A stretch of 42,499 nt of DNA. Origin: an uncultured Pseudomonadota bacterium (GTDB lineage: Bacteria; Bdellovibrionota_B; Oligoflexia; Oligoflexales; CAIYRB01). Under the pieces are notes generated by a model, which saw only the letters and a program-made list of their open reading frames with translations, was not told the origin of the DNA and ran no database searches. The DNA lies in NCBI GenBank assembly GCA_903928445.1, contig CAIYRB010000021.1:1-42499 (forward strand), given 5' to 3'. Each line of letters starts with the position of its first letter. Position 1 is the stretch's first letter. Both the position numbers and the translations under genes were made by a program. This document shows positions 17,804 through 26,433 of this stretch, piece after piece.

Positions 17804-18976
17804 TCAAAACAGCTTAGCAGCAAAGAGCTCACGCAAGAACTCTGCCACTGGTAGTAGCTCGACGGCCCCCCGCACCTCGCGAACTTGGCCAGTATAGACA
17901 ACAATGGCGCGCTTCACCTGCGTCGGTGATTCGCCGCCCATTAAGATCGCGAAGGGCTTCGCCCATTCAGAACGCCAGGTGCTACCGAGTTTAAATTCAC
18001 ACGCTATGATCTCATCAGGAGCATGCTTCGTCTTTTTCTTGAGCTGAATCACCAGGTCGATTTCGCCACCGCTACGTAATGCGTAGTAAAAAATATCGCG
18101 GTGACGTCCGGAGTATTCATTGTAGGCACGCACTTCATTGAGCAGATAGGTTTCAAACAAGAAGCCCTTGTAATACTTATCCAGGCTGTCAAATGCCAGG
18201 CCAGCGGCCGCTCTAGCGACTCCGGCGTCGAAGAAATAGAATTTGGGGTGCGCGACTTCGTTGACGCGTATGCTTGGTTGGTAAGCGGCCAACTTAAAGC
18301 CAATCAAGGTATCAACGAGCACCGCAAAATACTTGTCGACCGTCGTGCGTCCGACTTTGGACTCGCGGGCGACGTTTTCGACGTTGAGGGTCTGTCCATT
18401 CATTTGCCCGGCAACAGCCAAAAACCTGACGAACGGCTCTATATTGCGGACAATTCCCTCTTCGAGTAGCTCCTGCCGCAGATAGTTATCAACGTAACTA
18501 GATAAGGTCTCAGCGCGGTGCTCGAACTGATCAAGCACTAGTGGCAGAGTGCCCCATTCGGTAAGCTCGTCGGAACTAAAGTCGCCTGTTGCATATTCAG
18601 GAAAAGTCAGTGGAAACATGCGGCGATTGATCGCTCTACCAGCCAACAGATTGACCCCGCTGCGTTTGAGCTTGCGAGCGCTGGAGCCACTTAACGCAAA
18701 ATGCAGCTTGCGCTCTTCGTATAAATGATGGACCTCGTCCAGCAGCTCTGGAACTTTTTGCACCTCATCGATCAACACCCAGCTGCCGCTTGGTAAATGC
18801 GCGGTGCGGGGCGCTAATAAACCAGGATCGCGCAGGTATTCCAGGCAGTCTTTAGTCTTGAGTAGGTCGATCGACAGATCGAAGGACAAGGTTTTGAGCC
18901 AAGTGGACTTGCCGGTCCCACGCGGGCCGAGCAGCAGGAAAGTCTTGGTTGGGCGGGTGGCAATGCGATGAAACAT
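17804..18976 (-). CDS. AAA ATPase with DUF4143 domain (copy 1)
   Basis: 390 residues. Walker A is G17-P-R-G-T-G-K23-S-T; Walker B is W-V-L-I-D70-E71-V-Q-K; a sensor region L-S-G-S-S-A-R-K-L follows. A winged-helix-like segment (about 190-235) with T-L-N-V-E-N-V-A and S-K-V-G-R-T-T-V comes next. The C-terminal DUF4143 part keeps a PD-(D/E)XK-like arrangement, E-I-D307-L-V-I and E327-F-K329. This AAA_14/DUF4143 family is very widespread and its function is unsettled. The ATG at 18976 is preceded by AAAGGGG; an in-frame GTG at 19012 is an alternative start. The gene converges with the lysozyme-like lipoprotein gene and is 36% or so similar by eye to the paralogue at 40978-42177. Confidence 0.8.
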   Translation of the reverse strand: MFHRIATRPTKTFLLLGPRGTGKSTWLKTLSFDLSIDLLKTKDCLEYLRDPGLLAPRTAHLPSGSWVLIDEVQKVPELLDEVHHLYEERKLHFALSGSSARKLKRSGVNLLAGRAINRRMFPLTFPEYATGDFSSDELTEWGTLPLVLDQFEHRAETLSSYVDNYLRQELLEEGIVRNIEPFVRFLAVAGQMNGQTLNVENVARESKVGRTTVDKYFAVLVDTLIGFKLAAYQPSIRVNEVAHPKFYFFDAGVARAAAGLAFDSLDKYYKGFLFETYLLNEVRAYNEYSGRHRDIFYYALRSGGEIDLVIQLKKKTKHAPDEIIACEFKLGSTWRSEWAKPFAILMGGESPTQVKRAIVVYTGQVREVRGAVELLPVAEFLRELFAAKLF

Positions 18977-19027
18977 GGACTCCCCTTTAGGGTCGATGGG
19001 GGTTGGGCGCACCCCCCTTTGCTCAAT

Positions 19028-19099
19028 TCTATACCATCAGTGTAGATTTGATCATCATTGCTCCACGCCTAGTGTAGAAATGATGATCAAATCTACACT
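19028..19099 (-). promoter_or_regulatory. 21-bp perfect inverted repeat over the promoter of DUF4143 copy 1
   Basis: Arms 19039-19059 and 19079-19099 are perfect reverse complements (21 bp, AGTGTAGATTTG... / ...CAAATCTACACT), separated by 19 bases. The octamer AGTGTAGA occurs a third time inside the spacer at 19071, giving a nested, shorter palindrome (19071-19099). Reading toward the gene, a -10-like TATAGA lies at 19033-19028, so the repeat covers the -35 region. This fits an operator; no -35 hexamer is convincing, which would suit a regulated promoter. Confidence 0.6.
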
Positions 19100-19226
19100 A
19101 GCCGCGGAGAAATGAAAGCATAGCGCCCATACCGCACCACGAGACCCGCCCAAACATAGGTCTTTTCCCTATCATTTCAGCCAGGTTAGCTCCGTACTGG
19201 GCAGCGGCGGTCCGAGCCTCCGCCGC

Positions 19227-20207
19227 CTACCGCAGCTTATTCGCCGCAAAAGCCGCCGCACCAATCAAGGCGACGTTGCCATCGGTGATGATATGAATCG
19301 GCACTCCCCCCAGCATCGCCTTAAAGCGCCCCTTGTGCGCGAACGCTTTAGTAAACGCACCTGTATTTAGGTAGGGCAACAGGTGCGAAGCGATACCACC
19401 GGCGATGTACACACCCTCAACGGCCATCACCTTAAGTGCAAGATTACCGGCTTCGGCACCGTAAAGGCGCACAAACCAATTGAGCAAATACTTAGCAAAG
19501 GACTCACCCTCGCTGGCAGCCTGAAAGATCAGCGCGCCGATGTCATGCTCGGCACGAAGCTGGCGTTGCCACTGCTCGGGAATTTTGAAATCTCCAGTGG
19601 CGAGCATGAAATCATAAAGATTGCGAAATCCCTCGAGACCGGAGACGACGCGCTCCCAACTGATATGGGGAAAGCGCGGCCGGAGAAAACGCACGAGGTC
19701 GAGGTCTTTGATCTCGGTTGGAGCGAAGCTGGCATGACCGCCTTCCGAGGGACAGACGATTAATTCATCCTCGTGGCGGATCAGCAGAGCCTCGCCCAGT
19801 CCAGTCCCGGCGGCGATCAAAGCCATATTTCCGCGCCGCGGCGTACCAGCTTGCAAGGTCAGAAGGGACGATGGATCGAGCGTTGGAATGGCGTGCCCAT
19901 GGGCTTCCAGGTCGTTGAGCAAAAACACCGGAGCGCCAAAGGTTGCGGCTAAGCGGTCGGCATCGATGCTCCACGGCAGATTGGTCAAGGCAACGACCCG
20001 ACCGAGGACCGGGCCCGCGACGCCGATACTGATACCGCGCAGTGACACCGCCGACGTGGTCGCCACGTGGTGATGCAGGACGGATTCTAGATCTGGAAAA
20101 TCATGGGTCTTGTAGCGACTGACCTCGCCCATGACAAGGCCCTTAGGGCCGCGGGCGAAGGTGGCTACAGCGACCTTCGTGCCGCCGATATCGAGAGCTA
20201 AAATCAT
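19227..20207 (-). CDS. glk: glucokinase
   Basis: 326 residues, the usual length of proteobacterial glucokinase. It phosphorylates glucose to glucose-6-phosphate with ATP in the cytoplasm. The phosphate-binding motif D6-I-G-G-T-K opens the protein. L-L-N98-D99 marks the sugar-binding/catalytic aspartate, A-G-T-G-L-G (133-138) the second phosphate loop, S-E-G-G-H-A the sugar-binding strand, and Y-I-A-G-G-I the adenosine motif. It follows ugd by 36 bases on the same strand, so the two are probably co-transcribed, linking glucose activation to UDP-sugar synthesis. AAGGG lies nine bases before the ATG. Confidence 0.88.
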   Translation of the reverse strand: MILALDIGGTKVAVATFARGPKGLVMGEVSRYKTHDFPDLESVLHHHVATTSAVSLRGISIGVAGPVLGRVVALTNLPWSIDADRLAATFGAPVFLLNDLEAHGHAIPTLDPSSLLTLQAGTPRRGNMALIAAGTGLGEALLIRHEDELIVCPSEGGHASFAPTEIKDLDLVRFLRPRFPHISWERVVSGLEGFRNLYDFMLATGDFKIPEQWQRQLRAEHDIGALIFQAASEGESFAKYLLNWFVRLYGAEAGNLALKVMAVEGVYIAGGIASHLLPYLNTGAFTKAFAHKGRFKAMLGGVPIHIITDGNVALIGAAAFAANKLR

Positions 20208-20243
20208 GCCGCTGACCCTTATCGGCCAAATGGAGCGGACCGC

Positions 20244-21563
20244 TTACCGGCCGATACACTCGTAGTAGAAGCCCAAGCCGACCAATGCATTACGGTCGTA
20301 TTGGTTGCGGAAGTCGAAGACCGCGTGCGAACGCATCATCCCCTTCGCCTTATCCCAATTGGGGCGCTTATACTCGCTCCATTCAGTGACGAGCGCAAGC
20401 GCATCGGCCCCCTCTAGGGCTTGGTAGGCTGATTTAGCATAGGCAAGGCCGCTAAGTGGCCCTAATTCCGTGCCAAAATTTGCTATCGCCTCAGGGTCGT
20501 GGGCGCTGACGGTGGCGCCTTCACGCAGCAAAAACTCGATGATGGTCTTGGCTGGAGCTTCGCGTACATCGTCTGTACCGGGCTTGAAGGCCAGTCCCCA
20601 AACAGCGATATGCTTGCCTTTCAAACTGCCGAAGTGGCGCTTGAGCTTGCCAGCAACCCAAAGTTTTTGCTCGGCGTTAGCGCTTTCGACGGCGTTGATC
20701 ACGGCAAGGTCCAGGCCTTGGGCCGCGCCGGTCTTGACCAATGCGGAGACGTCCTTGGGGAAGCAAGAACCGCCGTAACCTGGACCCGCATAAAGGAATT
20801 TACGGCCGATGCGCGGATCAGCCCCCATGCCAAGGCGCACCTCGTCGATGTTCGCCCCGACCTTCTCGCACAGTCGAGCGAGCTCGTTCATAAAACTGAT
20901 GCGCGTCGCCAACATGGCATTGGCGCCGTACTTGGTCAGTTCCGAGGAATGCCGATCCATCAAATAGAGGCGGCTGGGATCATCGACGACGAAGGGTTGG
21001 TACATTTGCCGGAGCTTTTGCCGGGCCCCTTCGTCGTTGGTGCCAGCGATGATGCGGTCGGGCTTCATGAAATCATCGATCGCCGTGCCTTCCTTGAGAA
21101 ACTCGGGATTGGAGACCACGGGCAAATGCAAGGATGAGTTCCGCTTCTTCAGCTCAGCGCCGACGACGGCTTCGACAATATCGCAGGTCCCGACCGGGAC
21201 GGTCGACTTGACGATGACGAGCATCGAGGACTGGGCGTGCTGCCCGATCCCAGCGGCAACGGCCTTGACGTACTGCAGATCGGCGGAGCCATCTTCACCA
21301 GGGGGGGTGCCCACGGCGATAAAGACGCAGTCGCAGCCGCGCAGGGCAAAGGCGAGGTCGGTGGTAAAGACCAAGCGTTCGTGCTCGGCGTTGCGCTTCA
21401 GCAGCGCCTCGATACCGGGCTCATAGATCGGGGCGATGCCGGCTTTCAGCTTGTTGATCTTGTCGGTATTGGTATCCACCCCGACGACATGGTGACCGAC
21501 CTCGGCAAGGCAGACGCCCGTGACCAAACCCACGTAACCCGTACCAACCACGGCTATCCGCAT
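20244..21563 (-). CDS. ugd: UDP-glucose 6-dehydrogenase
   Basis: 439 residues. It oxidises UDP-glucose to UDP-glucuronate in two NAD-dependent steps, supplying precursor for surface polysaccharide or lipid A modification. NAD-binding G7-T-G-Y-V-G12; P-E-F-L-K-E-G and K211-Y-G-A-N-A in the middle; catalytic cysteine C267 in G-Y-G-G-S-C-F-P-K-D; C-terminal UDP-binding domain with W-G-L-A-F-K-P-G-T-D-D. The ATG at 21563 is chosen because AAGGGGG lies six bases upstream; an in-frame TTG at 21584 would add seven residues and overlap that ribosome site. It is the first gene of the ugd-glk pair and diverges from the FHA-GGDEF gene. Confidence 0.93.
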   Translation of the reverse strand: MRIAVVGTGYVGLVTGVCLAEVGHHVVGVDTNTDKINKLKAGIAPIYEPGIEALLKRNAEHERLVFTTDLAFALRGCDCVFIAVGTPPGEDGSADLQYVKAVAAGIGQHAQSSMLVIVKSTVPVGTCDIVEAVVGAELKKRNSSLHLPVVSNPEFLKEGTAIDDFMKPDRIIAGTNDEGARQKLRQMYQPFVVDDPSRLYLMDRHSSELTKYGANAMLATRISFMNELARLCEKVGANIDEVRLGMGADPRIGRKFLYAGPGYGGSCFPKDVSALVKTGAAQGLDLAVINAVESANAEQKLWVAGKLKRHFGSLKGKHIAVWGLAFKPGTDDVREAPAKTIIEFLLREGATVSAHDPEAIANFGTELGPLSGLAYAKSAYQALEGADALALVTEWSEYKRPNWDKAKGMMRSHAVFDFRNQYDRNALVGLGFYYECIGR

Positions 21564-21669
21564 AAAATGCCCCCTTAAGCCCAAATGAGCGGCTACTTTA
21601 ACGAGCGAAACCGTGGTAACACAAGGAAAAAGTCGGATCTCTGGCCGAGCTGCCAGGGGCGGGACTGGT

Positions 21670-21699
21670 TTGGCGTTAGCAGCGCAGCGGTGCTATGAT
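21670..21699 (+). promoter_or_regulatory. sigma-70-type promoter of FHA-GGDEF gene
   Basis: TTGGCG (21670-21675), an 18-base spacer and TATGAT (21694-21699), with the start expected near 21706 and the ATG at 21752. Confidence 0.45.
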
Positions 21700-21751
21700 A
21701 GGGGGAATTCCACCCAACTTCGAATTTCCCAGCCACGGACTGTAGGGGCGC

Positions 21752-22660
21752 ATGTCGGAAGAAAAAACGATCATTGCCGAGTCGCCGAACCTGACCATCC
21801 TCCAGGGATCAAAGCGAAAAAATGCCTGCGTCGTGCAGTACAGCGGAGCCAAACTCGGCAAGCGCTATCCGCTGACCGAACCAATCAACGTCATTGGCCG
21901 TTCGCCAAGCGTTCAGATCATCATCAATGAAGCCAGTGTCTCCCGGCAACATGCGCGCCTCGTCGTGATCGGAGACAACGTCGTCGTCGAGGACATGGGC
22001 AGCTCCAACGGCACCTTCGTCAATGACTTGCGCACCGACGGCCAAAACCCCCTGAAGGACGGCGATATCATCCGCCTGGGAACCGTGCTGCTGAAGTTCT
22101 TTGCCCACGACAACGTCGACAGCGTGATGCACGACAAAATCTACCGCATGGCAACGATCGACGCTGGAACGCAGATCTTTAACAAACAGTATCTGCTCGA
22201 TGCGTTGGATTCAGAGTTTAAATTCAGCCGCACCTATGGCCGCGACCTGGCGATCATCTATTACGATTTGGACCATTTTAAACCGGTCAATGACAATTAC
22301 GGCCACAACGCTGGCGACTACATCCTAAAAGAGAGTGCCGCCTTGGTCAAATCGGCGGTGCGCAAGGACGACATCCTCGGCCGCTTTGGCGGCGAGGAGT
22401 TCGTCATCATCCTGCCCAATACGGAGGCTCGAACGGCAGCGGAGCTGGCGGAGCGGATCCGCCACAAACACGAGAGTCACTCGTTTCTGATCGAAGTCGA
22501 AAAGGACGGCCAGCGCAAGCGCATCAGCCACCGGCAGACCATCTCCATGGGTGTGTCGCAGCTGAAGGCGGGGATCGCAAGTCCAAAAGAATTCCTCGAA
22601 GCAGCGGATAAAAAGCTATACAACTCAAAGCAAACGGGCCGCAATAAGGTGACCAATTAA
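21752..22660 (+). CDS. FHA-GGDEF diguanylate cyclase (DgcB-like)
   Basis: 302 residues. Residues about 27-115 are an FHA phosphothreonine-binding domain: G49-R50, S64-R65-Q-H67, S-S-N86-G87-T88. A GGDEF domain fills about 135-300, with the metal-binding D172 in Y-Y-D-L-D, an active G213-G-E-E-F217 and an intact product-inhibition site R204-K-D-D207 five residues before it. It should make cyclic di-GMP from two GTP. The order FHA-GGDEF and the short N-terminal tail M-S-E-E-K-T6-I-I resemble Bdellovibrio DgcB (Bd0742), where a phosphorylated N-terminal tail is read by the FHA domain and the enzyme is needed for prey invasion. Orthology is an inference. T6 is the natural candidate phosphosite. 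Soluble, no membrane segment. Confidence 0.88.
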   Translation: MSEEKTIIAESPNLTILQGSKRKNACVVQYSGAKLGKRYPLTEPINVIGRSPSVQIIINEASVSRQHARLVVIGDNVVVEDMGSSNGTFVNDLRTDGQNPLKDGDIIRLGTVLLKFFAHDNVDSVMHDKIYRMATIDAGTQIFNKQYLLDALDSEFKFSRTYGRDLAIIYYDLDHFKPVNDNYGHNAGDYILKESAALVKSAVRKDDILGRFGGEEFVIILPNTEARTAAELAERIRHKHESHSFLIEVEKDGQRKRISHRQTISMGVSQLKAGIASPKEFLEAADKKLYNSKQTGRNKVTN

Positions 22661-22705
22661 GGCCCTTGGCCGGTCTTTTGCCCATGTCGGGGAGTGCCAG
22701 CCCAG

Positions 22706-23299
22706 ATGCGTAACATAAGCGGTTCAGCCGTCCTCTTCGCCTTGCTTTGGCCGGTCACCAGCTGCGTCAGCTCGGTCGAGCCAGACATCGACTTAAACAC
22801 CAGCGCCGTCGAGGATCAGCCGTATTATAGCGAGCTCACCAAGGCGACGCGCGAGCGGACCATCTTCAAGGACTTCGAGACCCGCTACATCATGACCGCG
22901 ACCTACCTGTCGCCGGAGTTTCGCGCCGCCTTCGCTGGACGCCTTGAGCGGGTGTATAAGCGTGGCGAGGCGGGCTTTCAAGAAGCGACGACAAAGGCCG
23001 GCTTCTTCGTGACGCTCAATGCTCCGGGCGGCGATGACCGCATCGACTTGACCAATGTGCACCATTGGACGGTCCTACTCGAAAGCAAGGACGGTCCGCT
23101 CAAGCCGGTCTTGATTAAACGCATCGATGACAAGGTGCGTTGGCGACCCTTCTTCCCTGGCGTCACGCATTGGTCCAGCGAGTACCTAGTCATCTTCGAT
23201 ACACCGAGCGTCGATGCCAACTCCGCACAAATGGTTGCAAAGACCGCTATTCATCTGACACTTGCCAATGCCGATGCCAAAGTCAGCCTGACATGGTGA
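22706..23299 (+). CDS. putative lipoprotein of unknown function
   Basis: 197 residues. The signal segment ends P-V-T-S-C20, a lipobox. The mature domain (about 45-195) mixes helices and strands with F-E-T-R-Y-I-M-T-A-T-Y-L-S and H-H-W-T-V-L-L-E-S-K-D-G; no family recognised. The ATG at 22706 has GGGGAG 11 bases upstream; a GTG at 22694 overlaps that site and would only add four residues. It starts 45 bases after the FHA-GGDEF stop on the same strand, so it may be co-transcribed with it. Confidence 0.65.
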   Translation: MRNISGSAVLFALLWPVTSCVSSVEPDIDLNTSAVEDQPYYSELTKATRERTIFKDFETRYIMTATYLSPEFRAAFAGRLERVYKRGEAGFQEATTKAGFFVTLNAPGGDDRIDLTNVHHWTVLLESKDGPLKPVLIKRIDDKVRWRPFFPGVTHWSSEYLVIFDTPSVDANSAQMVAKTAIHLTLANADAKVSLTW

Positions 23300-23510
23300 A
23301 AATCTGCCCCATCGATTTTCTGTTTAGAAAGCGATGCGAGGCCAATTACAAAGAAGCATTGATGATTCACTCGGCCTAAAGCGAATTCCCTAGAACCCTT
23401 ACGGGTCAACGATTTGACAGCCCCCGCCGCGCTCCTTAAAATAAACTTACAGGAAAAAATTTATCGCCTCATAGATTCGCTGCTCAGACGCGACGGAAGG
23501 AACTGCAGGT

Positions 23511-23963
23511 ATGCTCCATTGCCGGCATCAAGACATTCTACTAGAGCTGATGGAGCTCACCCACCACCGCATCGATGCGGTTCGCTGCCAGCTCGTCTAT
23601 TACCGGGCCAGCGTCTACAAAGGTGAAACGGCTCAGGTGATCCACGCCAAGGTTGCCGAGCTGCGCGTGCTGGTGCAGCTGTTCGGCAACGACGCCATCA
23701 TCGAAGCCTTTACCGACTACGATGCCATGGCCACTCAAGGTGATGCCGAGCAACAGCCGTGGGAATGTTCCTTGACCACTCGCCTCGGCTTTCTGCTCGG
23801 CGCCCTCGATCTGCATCTGTCGCTGCTCTATAAGGCAGCCACCAGCCGCATGCTGAATACCGATCTGGAGGCCCTGGCCGAGACCGTGCGTAGCCAACGC
23901 GCCGCGCTGCTCGCCTTGTGCACGCCGCATTCGCGGCAATGGACCTTTTTCCAGTCTGTCTAA
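23511..23963 (+). CDS. small helical hypothetical protein
   Basis: 150 residues, rich in Leu, Ala, His and Gln and predicted largely helical, with no signal peptide and no membrane span. Possible helices are I-L-L-E-L-M-E-L-T-H-H-R-I, V-A-E-L-R-V-L-V-Q-L-F and L-G-F-L-L-G-A-L-D-L-H-L-S-L-L-Y. Four cysteines are scattered through it. No family recognised; a four-helix-bundle cytoplasmic protein is a guess. AAGGA lies about ten bases before the ATG. It is followed 19 bases after the stop by the hairpin at 23983-24014 and then by the membrane peptidase gene. Confidence 0.6.
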   Translation: MLHCRHQDILLELMELTHHRIDAVRCQLVYYRASVYKGETAQVIHAKVAELRVLVQLFGNDAIIEAFTDYDAMATQGDAEQQPWECSLTTRLGFLLGALDLHLSLLYKAATSRMLNTDLEALAETVRSQRAALLALCTPHSRQWTFFQSV

Positions 23964-23982
23964 TCATATGTAAACTAGTCCT

Positions 23983-24014
23983 GAACTAGTCCAGAAGGAG
24001 TCTGGAGCTAGTTC
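23983..24014 (+). promoter_or_regulatory. hairpin presenting AGGAG in its loop, upstream of peptidase gene
   Basis: GAACTAG-TCCAGA (23983-23995) pairs with TCTGGA-(G)-CTAGTTC (24001-24014), giving 13 base pairs with one bulged G. The five-base loop is AGGAG, a perfect Shine-Dalgarno core. The nonamer AACTAGTCC is also repeated directly just upstream (23973 and 23984). It could control translation of the following gene or stabilise the 3' end of the preceding one; with no T-run it is not a standard terminator. Confidence 0.5.
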
Positions 24015-24019
24015 TGCAC

Positions 24020-26368
24020 TTGTCGTGCGGACGACGGATCCAGCGCGCAACCACCGAGTTGAGGGCAACGACCTTGTGGCGCTACTTGATACTGATCGCT
24101 GTTTATCTCATCTCGACGACCTTGCCACTAGCCCTGCCGGTAGGGACGAACCTCGAGTATGAGTACGTGCTGCTCGCCTCCTACGCGGCGCTGCTGCTGC
24201 TGCCCTTGGTCGGCCTGGCGCTGCCGCTGCGACTGTTGCCGCAAGAAGACGGTGTCTACAGTCCGCCCTACGCCTTCGAGGTGTTTTGGATCTTTCTACT
24301 CAGTCCGCTGATCGCTGCCGCTCCCGCCTGCGCCATGCTGCTATCGCACACCTGCCTCTGCAGCGGCCCGGGCTTTGGCTTCTGGATGCTGGTTCTATGG
24401 TACCCCGCCTGGGTGTTGGCACACGCTATCATGCACCTGCTGTGGCGGCTGCGCAGCAAGGGCAGCGGCCGACTGTGGCCCAGTTTTGCCCTCGCCGCCG
24501 CCTATCTGCTAGCGACACTCGCTGCCGGAGCGCAGCTGTGGCTAGCACCACAGAAGCATTTGATGCATCCGCTGCTCGGCTTTTGGCACGGTCCCATCTA
24601 CGACAGCTTTATCAGTGTCGATCACGGCCTCATCCTAGCCCGCGCCAGCCACCTCGCACTGGCCCTCACGCTCTTGATGATCGCGTGGCTGCAGCGGCGG
24701 GTGACGCAGGTCGCCGCGCTCGTCCTCGCATTCACCCTGACGCTGATCACCGCCCATCTCAGCGCCGATTACCCAAGCAGTCAAAATAGCAAAGACACGC
24801 TCGATCAGTTGCTCCCGGCAGTGGTCCAAGGCGAAGGCTTCACCTTGCGCTACCAGCCGGTTGCCGCCGGCACGGCCATGCCGCAAGACATCCAGCACGT
24901 GGTGCGTGAAACCGCCTTCCACATGGACGAGCTACGCACCGCGCTGCAAACTCCAAGCACCCCTCCACTACCCCATGTCACGGTCTACGTATACCCATCA
25001 AAAGACCAAAAAAAGCTGTGGTTTGGCGCCGGCGCCACCGATGTCACCGATGTCCACACGCCGTCGATCCATATCACCGCCGAGACCTGGCCGCATCCGA
25101 CCCTGCGCCATGAGTTGGTCCATGCCCTGGCCTCCGGCTTTGGTTACAAAGGCATCGGCTTTCATCCAAACATGGCTTTCACCGAAGGACTGGCCGTGGC
25201 GCTCGCACCGCAGCCAGGAGCTTTGACCCTCGACCAAGCTAGCGCCGACCTACTCCTCAACAAGCGCTTGCCACCGCTTGACACGCTATTTACGCCGGCT
25301 TTCTGGAGCGTCTCGGGCGACCGCGCCTATACGGTTGCGGGCTCTCTGCTGCGCTATATTTTGGCCAATAAAGGCACCGCCGCGGTCAAAGCCCTATACT
25401 CCGGTAAAAGCTGGGAGGAAGCCTTTGGCCAGGACCGAGCCAGTCTCACCGCTGCTTGGCAGGAGCACATCAGCAAAGACTATGACCCCAAGGTCAACGC
25501 CCTCTATACAGCGGCCTTGTTTAGCGATCCAGGACTGCTCCACGACCTATGCCCGCACAGCAAAGCCGACCTCCAAGCCAGCCGCAGCAGCAACCTCTAT
25601 ACACGCATGCGCCAATTGGTCAGCTGGGACCCAGAGCGCGATTACCTCCCCTACTTGGCCCACTTGGACCCGCAAGACCGCGAGACCAAGGTCGCCTTAT
25701 GGCGCCAGCAGCTAAACAGCATTGCCGCCGAACACATCCCCTCGGCCGAGGCCCTTGCCAAACTCCATACCGAGCTTGCCGCAGCCCACCACTCGCCAGC
25801 AAGCAGCTTGGCCGATATCGAGATAGCGCTGCTCGATGCCGATATCCTCAAGCTGCAAGGCGACACCTCTAGCAGCGTCGCCTTATTAAAGCAGCTGGCG
25901 GCTGAGGGTAAAGAACGCTTCTTCGGCGCCGGCCTCAGCCGCGACATCGCCGCCCGTCTGACCATCGAGCTGGACGAGGCCCACATCAATGCCCAGCAGG
26001 CCCTCGAATGGCGCCGCTACCTCGCCGGCTGGCGCCGCACCTTACCGAACCCCGTCTTGCAGATCCACGGCGAGCCGTGGCTACTGACTTATCTAAAGCT
26101 GCGCAATCCCCAGACCAACTTGAGCGGCGGCGAACTGCGGCGACTCCTGACGGAGGTCCCGCCCGATCCGTCGCTCCCCCCCACCTTTGCCTTTGAATGG
26201 TACCGCCTCATCGCCGAGCGCATGATGCAATTACATGCTTTCAGCGACGGCGAACTGGCGTACTCTAAAGCTGCCGGGGTCAGCCCGCCGGCCACCAGGG
26301 AGCTGTACGAGCAATACGGGCGTCGCGCCCGTTTCTATGCTAAAAATGGCCTGACCGCCCGCAACTAA
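24020..26368 (+). CDS. membrane-anchored zinc metallopeptidase (MA clan)
   Basis: 782 residues. The first ~260 are strongly hydrophobic, with about six membrane helices. From about 275 to 490 lies a gluzincin peptidase: H364-E365-L-V-H368 with the third zinc ligand E389 in F-T-E-G-L-A, a spacing typical of MA-clan peptidases. The C-terminal ~290 residues are helical and repeat-like, ending with segments reminiscent of TPRs. The catalytic domain probably faces the periplasm; substrate unknown. The start is uncertain: this TTG has GGAG 12 bases upstream, and TTG codons at 24059 and 24074 would still precede the first membrane helix. No signal peptide apart from the first helix. Confidence 0.75.
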   Translation: MSCGRRIQRATTELRATTLWRYLILIAVYLISTTLPLALPVGTNLEYEYVLLASYAALLLLPLVGLALPLRLLPQEDGVYSPPYAFEVFWIFLLSPLIAAAPACAMLLSHTCLCSGPGFGFWMLVLWYPAWVLAHAIMHLLWRLRSKGSGRLWPSFALAAAYLLATLAAGAQLWLAPQKHLMHPLLGFWHGPIYDSFISVDHGLILARASHLALALTLLMIAWLQRRVTQVAALVLAFTLTLITAHLSADYPSSQNSKDTLDQLLPAVVQGEGFTLRYQPVAAGTAMPQDIQHVVRETAFHMDELRTALQTPSTPPLPHVTVYVYPSKDQKKLWFGAGATDVTDVHTPSIHITAETWPHPTLRHELVHALASGFGYKGIGFHPNMAFTEGLAVALAPQPGALTLDQASADLLLNKRLPPLDTLFTPAFWSVSGDRAYTVAGSLLRYILANKGTAAVKALYSGKSWEEAFGQDRASLTAAWQEHISKDYDPKVNALYTAALFSDPGLLHDLCPHSKADLQASRSSNLYTRMRQLVSWDPERDYLPYLAHLDPQDRETKVALWRQQLNSIAAEHIPSAEALAKLHTELAAAHHSPASSLADIEIALLDADILKLQGDTSSSVALLKQLAAEGKERFFGAGLSRDIAARLTIELDEAHINAQQALEWRRYLAGWRRTLPNPVLQIHGEPWLLTYLKLRNPQTNLSGGELRRLLTEVPPDPSLPPTFAFEWYRLIAERMMQLHAFSDGELAYSKAAGVSPPATRELYEQYGRRARFYAKNGLTARN

Positions 26369-26433
26369 AAGGCGGAGTTAGGACCGAACAAGACGGACCG
26401 CCAGCAGCCGGCGAGTTCGTGGGGGACCTCCGC

